A stretch of 64,000 nt of DNA, taken from positions 372,001 to 436,000 of the forward strand of contig NZ_JACJVQ010000008.1 of the NCBI RefSeq assembly GCF_014212135.1. The letters are read 5' to 3'. Every line of letters starts with the position of its first letter. The stretch's first letter is position 1. This document shows, piece by piece, positions 24,910 to 32,221 of this stretch. The translations under genes were made by a program, and so were the position numbers. The stretch is from Cohnella thailandensis (GTDB lineage Bacteria; Bacillota; Bacilli; Paenibacillales; Paenibacillaceae). The notes under the pieces were generated by a model. The model was not told where the DNA came from, ran no database searches, and saw only the letters and a list, made by a program, of their open reading frames with translations.

Positions 24910-25821
24910 TCATCCTTTAACGGAACCCAACATCATGCCGGAGACGAAATATCGTTGCAGAAACGGATACACGGCGATAATCGGAAGCGAGGATACGATA
25001 ACGGCAGCCATCTTCAAGGTCTCAGGGGGGAGCCTCTGTTCCACGCTTAACGCTTGAGCGGCAGCGCCGCTGCCTACCCCTGTCGAAGCGTTGAGCAGCA
25101 TCATTTGCAGGACAACCTGAAGCGGCCGCTTCGCATCATCGGTAATGTACATGACGCCCGCAAAGAAGGTGTTCCAGAATCCGACTCCGTAGAACAACCC
25201 GAAGGCTGCGATCGCAGGGATCGAGACGGGAACGATAATTCGGAAGAACACGCCGATATCGGAACTGCCATCCATCTTGGCGGATTCCTCCAATTCTGCA
25301 GGAATCTCCTGAAAGAAACCCTTCATTAGCAGAACGTAGAAGGCTGAACTCAGCGATGGCAAAATTAAAGACCAGATGCTGTTCATCAGACCGTATTCTT
25401 TAACGATCATATAGGCGGGAATCATTCCCGGATTAAACAGCATCGTAAATAAGATCCCGCCGAGAATAACGCGCCTGCCCTTCAATCGGCTGCGGGAAAG
25501 TCCGTAAGCCAAGGTCGAGGTGACCAGCAAGCTGCAAGCGGTTCCAACGATGGCCAGAAAACCGCTGACTCCCATAGACCGCATGAAGCTTCCGGACCGA
25601 AAAATATAATCGTAAGATGCCGTGCTCCATTCCCTCGGAAACAACAATATCGGTGTCCTCGCGTATTCCGACGGCGAAGTGAAGGAAACCAGCACGATAT
25701 AGATAAACGGCAGCAACGTCGCGAGAGCAAACAAGGACAGTAGACCGTACAACGCAAGATCGACTGCTTTATTTCTCCCTAAGGCTGTAGTGCTGATATC
25801 AATACACTCCTTCCTCCCCAA
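24910..25821 (-). CDS. Carbohydrate ABC transporter permease (YtcP type), unusual start
   Basis: About six TM helices, EAA loop ELEESAKMDGSSDIGVFFRI and C-terminus YFVSGMMLGSVKG. No ATG or GTG is available near the N-terminus. TTG 25821 gives 303 residues but its codons include the obvious ribosome binding site GGGGAGGAAGGAG. ATT 25803 lies ~4-7 nt after that site and overlaps the upstream stop (ATTGA), so a rare AUU start is possible; the true start could be either. The open frame overlaps the upstream permease by 23 bp, so translation is coupled. Confidence 0.85.
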   Translation of the reverse strand: MGRKECIDISTTALGRNKAVDLALYGLLSLFALATLLPFIYIVLVSFTSPSEYARTPILLFPREWSTASYDYIFRSGSFMRSMGVSGFLAIVGTACSLLVTSTLAYGLSRSRLKGRRVILGGILFTMLFNPGMIPAYMIVKEYGLMNSIWSLILPSLSSAFYVLLMKGFFQEIPAELEESAKMDGSSDIGVFFRIIVPVSIPAIAAFGLFYGVGFWNTFFAGVMYITDDAKRPLQVVLQMMLLNASTGVGSGAAAQALSVEQRLPPETLKMAAVIVSSLPIIAVYPFLQRYFVSGMMLGSVKG

Positions 25822-26704
25822 ACTTCTTGGCCATCCGGTCGGCCCCTATCACGAGTACGAGCCCGACGACGGATTTAAACAAGCCCGCTGCGGTTGCAAA
25901 GCTGAAATTCCCTTGCTGCACTCCAACGCGATAGGCATAGGTGTCGAATACATCGGCTACGGAAGCAACGGGGGCGCTCGTCATCAGGTACACTTGTTCG
26001 AACCCGACGCTTAGCAGGCTGCCAAGCCGCAGGATCAATAGGACGATGATTGTCGATTTAATTCCGGGAATGGTGATATATCGAATCTTCTGCCAGCGGT
26101 TCGCACCGTCGATTTGTCCCGCTTCGTATAGCTCGGGATTGATTCCGGTCAAGGCAGCCAGAAAGATAATCGTGCCATATCCGGCATCCTTCCAAATGCT
26201 TTGGGCGGTCAACATCGTCCAGAATCGATTGGCATTCGTCAGGAAATCAACCTTGTCTCCACCGTAGTCTGAGATGATTTTATTGATAATGCCTTCGCCC
26301 TGCCCCAAGATAAGGTAGCAGATTCCGACAATAACGACCCACGACATAAAATGGGGCAAATAAATCGTCGTTTGCACGAATCTCTTGAATTTCACAGAGC
26401 GAAGCTCATTCAGCATAATCGCGAGGGCGATCGGCGCCGGAAAGAAAAAGAGCAGATTCAGGAAATTAATGCCGAGCGTATTGCGGAGAAGAATAGGAAA
26501 ATCCTCATGCAAGATGAAAGTTCGAAAATGCTCGAATCCCACCCAATCGCTATGCCAGAATCCAAGGAACGGAGAATAGTCTTGAAAAGCCAGCGCGATC
26601 CCCCACATCGGCGCATATTGAAACATCAAGAAATAAAGAACGCCCGGCAAGATCAACAAATACAAATACTTGTCCCGGCGTATCGCCGCTTTCCAATCAC
26701 CCAC
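25799..26704 (-). CDS. Carbohydrate ABC transporter permease (LplB type)
   Basis: A 301-residue membrane subunit with six predicted TM helices, opening DKYLYLLILPGVLYFLMFQY as in the LplB group, and EAA loop YEAGQIDGANRWQKIRYITIP. Start is GTG 26704 with AGGTGG ~8 nt upstream. First gene of the five-gene minus-strand operon: permease, permease, binding protein, GH42, secreted glycosidase. Its gene lies 272 bp downstream of the membrane AraC regulator, separated by a terminator, so the operon has its own promoter. Confidence 0.9.
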   Translation of the reverse strand: MGDWKAAIRRDKYLYLLILPGVLYFLMFQYAPMWGIALAFQDYSPFLGFWHSDWVGFEHFRTFILHEDFPILLRNTLGINFLNLLFFFPAPIALAIMLNELRSVKFKRFVQTTIYLPHFMSWVVIVGICYLILGQGEGIINKIISDYGGDKVDFLTNANRFWTMLTAQSIWKDAGYGTIIFLAALTGINPELYEAGQIDGANRWQKIRYITIPGIKSTIIVLLILRLGSLLSVGFEQVYLMTSAPVASVADVFDTYAYRVGVQQGNFSFATAAGLFKSVVGLVLVIGADRMAKKFGEEGVY

Positions 26705-26924
26705 TGTTCATCCACCTTCCTGCAATCAACTCTACTACTCCTTCCTCTGTCTGAAGTTCACGGCCCGATTGGAACGGACTCGGCCCGCTCAATCGCATCA
26801 TAAGCGACCCGGAATGTTACAAGATAGTATCGATTCGGATGCGGAGGCGCCTATATCGCCATGTTGCAAATCGACTTCGCCGCCCCGCCGCCGAATCAAA
26901 TCGGATACACGGAACAAACCGAAC

Positions 26925-26970
26925 TAAAAAAAGAGACAGCCATCGCTAGAACGATGAAGCATGTCTCTTA
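26925..26970 (-). terminator. Terminator after membrane AraC regulator
   Basis: AAGAGACA...TGTCTCTT with an inner ATCGTTCTAGCGAT hairpin, followed by TTTTT on the minus strand. It isolates the regulator gene from the downstream transport operon. No other feature was recognised in 26705-26924. Confidence 0.85.
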
Positions 26971-26976
26971 TGTCTA

Positions 26977-29307
26977 TCAAACGGATCGCTGTCGACTCTC
27001 CCTATATTGGCCAGGCGTCATGCCTTCCGTCTTTTTGAACACGCGCATAAAGTTAATTCGTTGGTACCCGATCATCTCCGAGATGGTGCTTATCGGCAAA
27101 TCGGTGTTTAGAAGCAAGTCCTTGGACTGTTCGATCCGGTGCTTCGTCACATATTCAAGGAAAGACATCCCGGTTATTTTACGGAAATATCGGGTCAAAT
27201 GCGCCTTGCTTACCTGACAATACTCTGCGCATTCTTCCAACGAAATGTCCCTGGCATATTCCCGGCGAATAAAACTTATCGCTTGGTCTACCATCTCGGA
27301 ATAGTCGCGTTGATTCAGTTGAAGGACATTATCGGTTATCGGTTGAATGTAATGCTTGATGAACCACTCGTTCAAATCTTCAATGCTGCTTCTGCTTTGA
27401 ATGATCGTATAGGGCTCGTGACCTTCCAATAGCCCGGTTACGTCGATCTGGAGCGCATAAGCGGTTCGAAGCGTTGCTGCCAGCCATTGGTTATAGAAAG
27501 TTTGTACGCCGTCTGCCGATACGACATTCGCTTTCACATAGTTCGAGAAGTCGATTAGCATCCTGACCGCGTCTTCCTTACTCCCCAGTTTTAAAGCGCT
27601 CTCATATCGGGATTCCAATTCGATCGGGTAGCGTCCGCTGTATCCGGAAGGATCCGCATCGTATAACACCTGGTTGCGGCCATAAATAATTCTAGCCTCC
27701 AACGCGGCAATCGCACGCTCATACAGGACGGGTACCTCAGATGCTTGTTTGGCAATGCCGCCCAGACCTACGGTGACGGGCAATCGCAAATAGTTCTCGC
27801 ATATGGCCCGCAGTTGCTCAGCCGCTTGTTCCATATCGCTTAATCGCAATTCATTGTTCTCTTCCGGTTCGGAGAGCCAAATCAGGACAGCCAACGTGTC
27901 ATTCGGAAGATGCGCCGCTATACCGTTATAAGGACCTGTCTCCAGCAATTCATTGACAATATTTTTCATCGCGAACAAAATCAAATCTTTGTCGGTATGT
28001 TGAAATTTGCTAACGCCATGCTCAGACCGGTCGAACGTGGCGGTAAGTACGCAGGTACTGTTCATGAGCTTCAGTTCATAACGCTTCAGCAGCTCCTCCA
28101 GTTGTTCCGCATCATAGTGGTTAAGGTGCCCTTGCAGCAACTGCAGGGTAACCGTCTCGCGCAACATAGGAGCATGCCTGGTCAATCGGTCTTCAAGCTC
28201 CTTCGTGGTCATTTTCAATTCTTTGGTCTTGTTCTCGACCTCTTCCCAGCGCGTTAATGCATAACCGATGTCATCGCTTTCGACAACGCCGCTTTCTTCC
28301 CTTCTCATCAAGCCAAGAAGCCGTTTGAATGGCCGATAACTCCATACGCTTCCAAGCAAAGCGGCTACGGCAGCCAACAAGAGAAGAACGGCGATGATCG
28401 ATAACGTCATGACCAGAATTCCTCGGGCTTCTTGATTAAGCTCTTTAACCGGAATGATGTCAAAGTAAGTCCAATGCGTGTAAGCGGAATGATACGCCGA
28501 TACGAAATACTCGGTTCGATCATATACATATTCAAATTGATCGCGAACCCGGGAATCATCCCGGAGCTGCAGATCGAATTCCTTTGGAAAAGAAACGGCA
28601 GAGGTTGTGGCAATGCGATTTCCCGATTCGCTAAGGATGGTCATGAATTGTCCATCGTAAATCTCCGAAGCGACAATAGAATCTTTAATTGAGCGAGGAT
28701 TGATCGTAGCAATCATCAAGCCGATCGGTTCTGAGTTGCTGGCATACGGAAACTTATTCAGAAGCGTAACTCCGCTGCGCGTCCCATAGGCCACGCGGTA
28801 TGAAAAAACGCCATCGTACCATTTACTCTGCGTCTTTCCCCGCATCTGTAGTTCCAGCAGCTCCAAGTCGGGGATCATATCGGGCCGGTTAAGACCTTGA
28901 TTCGGGGATATAAGGCCAACCCCTTTGATATAAAGCGAGAGGTCATCCAAGTACTTGTTGTTAACCAGGAAAGCGTTAAGCATAGGCAATACCTTGTTCG
29001 CAATTTCGACGGCATCCGGAGCTTCATCAAGATCATTACGATATTCCCGGGAGAAATAGGGGGTATCCAGAAGGGACATCACGTTGATTTGAATATCGTA
29101 AAGCTGTCGATCAATCGTATTCGAGACTTGCTTCAAATAGATGGTATCCGCTTTATTCGCCTGGTCGCGTACCACCCGAGTCGTATACGCGTTGCTGAAC
29201 AATCCTAGAATGAGCAGCACGCTGACTGCAATCGAGAAGGAGGTAAGAAAAATTCGATTGAACATACGCCGCTTCTTGTGATTACCGTACTTTCGGATGA
29301 AATTCAT
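26977..29307 (-). CDS. Membrane-anchored AraC-family sensor/regulator
   Basis: A 776-residue one-component regulator: TM1 at ~20-40, extracellular sensor (Cache-like) to ~290, TM2 at ~300-320 (ILVMTLSIIAVLLLLAAVAA), cytoplasmic linker, and C-terminal AraC domain with SKAHLTRYFRKITG and a second HTH GYQRINFMRVFKK. Same architecture as 1676-3922 but not a close copy. It probably activates the adjacent permease-binding protein-GH42 operon in response to extracellular oligosaccharide. GGGAGC lies ~8 nt before the ATG. Confidence 0.87.
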   Translation of the reverse strand: MNFIRKYGNHKKRRMFNRIFLTSFSIAVSVLLILGLFSNAYTTRVVRDQANKADTIYLKQVSNTIDRQLYDIQINVMSLLDTPYFSREYRNDLDEAPDAVEIANKVLPMLNAFLVNNKYLDDLSLYIKGVGLISPNQGLNRPDMIPDLELLELQMRGKTQSKWYDGVFSYRVAYGTRSGVTLLNKFPYASNSEPIGLMIATINPRSIKDSIVASEIYDGQFMTILSESGNRIATTSAVSFPKEFDLQLRDDSRVRDQFEYVYDRTEYFVSAYHSAYTHWTYFDIIPVKELNQEARGILVMTLSIIAVLLLLAAVAALLGSVWSYRPFKRLLGLMRREESGVVESDDIGYALTRWEEVENKTKELKMTTKELEDRLTRHAPMLRETVTLQLLQGHLNHYDAEQLEELLKRYELKLMNSTCVLTATFDRSEHGVSKFQHTDKDLILFAMKNIVNELLETGPYNGIAAHLPNDTLAVLIWLSEPEENNELRLSDMEQAAEQLRAICENYLRLPVTVGLGGIAKQASEVPVLYERAIAALEARIIYGRNQVLYDADPSGYSGRYPIELESRYESALKLGSKEDAVRMLIDFSNYVKANVVSADGVQTFYNQWLAATLRTAYALQIDVTGLLEGHEPYTIIQSRSSIEDLNEWFIKHYIQPITDNVLQLNQRDYSEMVDQAISFIRREYARDISLEECAEYCQVSKAHLTRYFRKITGMSFLEYVTKHRIEQSKDLLLNTDLPISTISEMIGYQRINFMRVFKKTEGMTPGQYRESRQRSV

Positions 29308-29572
29308 TGTAGGCTGCTCCCTGAGCGCTCGACTTTAATTTACCAGACCGCTGCCTTCGTGAGGCTGACACCGTGGTTGGTACGGTTATAATGAGGAATC
29401 CCGGCAACTAATAGTTAACGCCATGCTAACCGATTTGAATTTCCGTTTCAATAGATTAGCCGTAACATTTAAGAAGAGACATTTCCTTACGGGAGCTTCT
29501 CGCGGATCTAGGCGCGTTCGGGCAGAGACAGCTCTCGGGTACGAATTTTGGACAAGAACTTGCATGGTTAAA

Positions 29573-29603
29573 ACAAAAAAGCCGCGGCTATTCGCGGCTT
29601 CTT
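29573..29603 (-). terminator. Terminator of the alpha/beta hydrolase gene
   Basis: GAAGCCGCG-AATAGC-CGCGGCTTTTTTGTTTT on the minus strand, ~155 nt after the hydrolase stop. The surrounding gap 29308-29756 holds no gene I can support. Confidence 0.75.
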
Positions 29604-29756
29604 ATGCATGGTCTCGATATTCTGGGTGGCAACGCCGCCTTCGAATGTATGGTGACGAGATTGAACGTCAACATCGATAAAACGGCGCCAACCATTGTTT
29701 TCTCGGGAGAGGAGAGGTCCTCTATCGTTCAGCGGGTGGGTAGCCAGCTCCGCCCT

Positions 29757-31256
29757 TTATAGCGAAGTTACGAACTTCACCTCCGGAAAGCGGGTATCCG
29801 GTCCTTCCAATAAGCTACCGCCCTGATTTTTCAGATGCCTATCGAAGAAGTCCAGCATATAGGCATTGATAACGGAGTTCGCTCTTTCGGGCGCAATCGT
29901 TCCTGTAATGCCCAGCATGTTGAAAATCGGAGAAACGAACTGGACGTCGGCAAAATTCAAATGCTCCGTATTATCGATATAGAGGACTTGTCCCCCTGCG
30001 GCGACCGATTCGCGCATCCGTTCAAGCTCCAGCTTTTTATCTTCCGTTACTTGATCCTCCCACTCTCTCGTCGAGCCCATACGGTTAAGCTCTGCATCCG
30101 TGTAGACCCGGTTATCCATCACCCTCTTTAATTTTTCGAAATAGCTTTCCGAGTTGATGAACAAAACCGGCTTTCGCAGCCCCTCTCTGTCACGCATTCG
30201 ATAAAGCCCTCCATCCAGGTCGATTCCAACCGCGATTCGCGGATCGTAAGCAGCGTCATAGGCCGTCGCTCCGCCGATGGAATGGCCGAACACCCCGATA
30301 TGACCGAGATCCATCCTCCCTTTGAGAGGACTTGGAATCCGCCCCGATTGGATGAGCTCGAATTGGTCCAGCGTAAACGTCACATCGTCGGTTAAAACTT
30401 TTCCCAATTTGTCGCGGCTTTCTCTACTCGTCCGGTAATCGTCGTCGGGAGAGAATAAGTCGTTGGTTGTGCCGGTCGCGATTCGACCGTCCGGAAACTC
30501 GGTTGCGAATGTATTGTAGGTGTGGTCGATCACGGCCACGATATATCCGTGACTCGCGAGATTCTCGGCTTGCGACGTGTGGAGGAACCTGGAAGAGCCG
30601 TTGCCGGGATTGGCAAGGATCAGCGGGTATGAAGTCTTTGCCGAAGAGACTTCGGCCCCCGAATAAGCATGACTGGATACGTACTTCAAGTGTTGAAGAG
30701 TAAACCCGGGAAGGCCATAGTCCGCGGCCATATAACGTAAAATCCGGGTATCGGGAACAAAGGGAGCGTACTTGCCGGTGCCGGCTTGAGCCGGATACCA
30801 TACCTGAACCATCAATTCTCTCTTGCTATCAATGGCTTCATCGAAAATCTCTTCCCTATTCGTATCCACGAGATGGAAAGTTTGCGTTCCTACCTTAAAT
30901 TCGCCTGTCGGTTCAGGTAGTTTAAATACGGGAAAAGCATACATGAGACCCGCTGTTACGACCAGCATGATCGCGATTGCGGTATAAGCAGAACCCGACA
31001 GGAAGCGCGGGATTTTTTTGGGGCTTTCTTTTCTAAAATAGCGATAACCTGAAAGGGCTAAATATAGGATCGTTATGCAATATGGGAAAATCAGCTGAAG
31101 TCTGTATCCTTCCACCGTCCAATGAATGACCAGCAAAAGCGTGGCGATCCCGCTGGCAACGAATACCGGTATTCTGCGCCGTCCCTTTGATAAAAGGACT
31201 GTTAATGTAAACAAGCCGATGTCCGACAAAAAAAGCAGCACTTCAAACAGCCTCAT
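29757..31256 (-). CDS. Membrane alpha/beta hydrolase (PAF-acetylhydrolase-like)
   Basis: A 499-residue protein with about four N-terminal TM helices (to ~125) and an extracellular alpha/beta hydrolase domain. The nucleophile elbow is GHSIGG (~residue 324), the acid is in a following Asp region (GIDLDGG) and a candidate His is in NTEHLNF, as in platelet-activating-factor acetylhydrolase/dienelactone hydrolase-like proteins. VQVWYPAQ near the start of the hydrolase domain is also characteristic. It is probably a lipase/esterase; substrate unknown. AAAGGAG precedes the ATG. It appears monocistronic. Confidence 0.8.
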   Translation of the reverse strand: MRLFEVLLFLSDIGLFTLTVLLSKGRRRIPVFVASGIATLLLVIHWTVEGYRLQLIFPYCITILYLALSGYRYFRKESPKKIPRFLSGSAYTAIAIMLVVTAGLMYAFPVFKLPEPTGEFKVGTQTFHLVDTNREEIFDEAIDSKRELMVQVWYPAQAGTGKYAPFVPDTRILRYMAADYGLPGFTLQHLKYVSSHAYSGAEVSSAKTSYPLILANPGNGSSRFLHTSQAENLASHGYIVAVIDHTYNTFATEFPDGRIATGTTNDLFSPDDDYRTSRESRDKLGKVLTDDVTFTLDQFELIQSGRIPSPLKGRMDLGHIGVFGHSIGGATAYDAAYDPRIAVGIDLDGGLYRMRDREGLRKPVLFINSESYFEKLKRVMDNRVYTDAELNRMGSTREWEDQVTEDKKLELERMRESVAAGGQVLYIDNTEHLNFADVQFVSPIFNMLGITGTIAPERANSVINAYMLDFFDRHLKNQGGSLLEGPDTRFPEVKFVTSL

Positions 31257-31343
31257 TTCGATTCTCCTTTAAATAAATTCCATTCCTTTCGCTAGTTCAG
31301 TATAAAGACGGTTTCCGAATCCAAAATATATCAGTAGTTAAAT

Positions 31344-31380
31344 GAAAAAGGCAGCCGCGCTTGTTGGCCGGCTGCCGTCG
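31344..31380 (-). terminator. Terminator of the YdeI-like gene
   Basis: CGGCAGCCGG...CGGCTGCC followed by TTTTTC on the minus strand, ~30 nt after the stop of 31412-31996. Confidence 0.8.
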
Positions 31381-31411
31381 TGCATTTTAGTTCAAAATCG
31401 ATAGGGACTGA

Positions 31412-31996
31412 TTAGGGATAGATTTTTTCGCCTTTTTCAAGCATCTCTACAAACTGTTGAATTCGTTTCGCCCGGGTTTCTTGCTTCTTGGCGTTATGGA
31501 TTCTGAACAGGATTGCATATTTATTTTGGCTATTCAACGTATCATAAAATGCCTTCGCTTTGACATTACGCTCAAGTTCGATTGCCAAATCCTCAGGCAT
31601 AGAAGCGATACTTTGCGATTCGTAGGCCTTATCCCATTGTCCATTCTTTTTGGCAACTTCAATCGCTTTGAACCCAGAGGGCTTCATTCTTCCATTTGCA
31701 ATGAGAAGCTCTGCTTTGTCTTTATTTACTTTCGACCAGATGCTGTTAGCCCTGCGCGGAGTAAATCGTTGAATCCACATTTTTTCATCGAACTTTTCCT
31801 TCTGGCTGTCAACCCATCCGTAACACAATGCACTCTCAAGGGCTTCATCGTAGGATACGGTAACCACGCCGGAATTTTTTTTCGAGATTTGCAGCCGGAT
31901 TCCCGGTGAAGTGTCATGATGGTTCTCAAGCCAATTCTCGAGAGATTGCTGTTCGCCAAAAAACATAATCGGTAATTCATTGGACTTATTGGTCAC
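31412..31996 (-). CDS. YdeI/OmpD-associated family protein
   Basis: A 194-residue cytoplasmic protein of the YdeI/OmpD-associated group. Recognisable parts are SYDEALESALCYGWVDS, RFTPRRANSIWSKVN and the C-terminal KKQETRAKRIQQFVEMLEKG. B. subtilis YdeI-type proteins have loosely defined roles (peptide resistance, DUF1801-like helical domain), so function is uncertain. GTG start with AGGAGG 9 nt upstream. Monocistronic, AT-richer than neighbours. Upstream 31997-32163 shows no feature. Confidence 0.82.
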   Translation of the reverse strand: MTNKSNELPIMFFGEQQSLENWLENHHDTSPGIRLQISKKNSGVVTVSYDEALESALCYGWVDSQKEKFDEKMWIQRFTPRRANSIWSKVNKDKAELLIANGRMKPSGFKAIEVAKKNGQWDKAYESQSIASMPEDLAIELERNVKAKAFYDTLNSQNKYAILFRIHNAKKQETRAKRIQQFVEMLEKGEKIYP

Positions 31997-32163
31997 TCGA
32001 ATCGCCTCCTACTTGTAGTGTACTTCAATATAGTCGACAGATACAGTCGGGGATAGTCTAGCTTTGCTTGAGCCGCGGAGCGAGTAAATCTGTTGAACAA
32101 TACGGTTCTGGGCTGCATCGATTAGAATCAAGTATTCTCCGACTTGGAGTCAAGAGCGACGAG

Positions 32164-32219
32164 TAAAAAAACCGCGGCAGTCCGGGACGGTATTGCCCCA
32201 TCCCAGACTGCCGCGGTTT
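32164..32219 (-). terminator. Terminator of the rhamnosidase gene
   Basis: CCGCGGCAGTCTGGGA and TCCCGGACTGCCGCGG form a 15-bp stem with one mismatch, then TTTTTT on the minus strand, directly after the stop. Confidence 0.9.
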
Positions 32220-32221
32220 GG

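Noticed and set aside
29423-29680. 85-codon plus-strand ORF in the gap 29308-29756
   Set aside because: No ribosome binding site, no domain, and it spans a minus-strand terminator hairpin.
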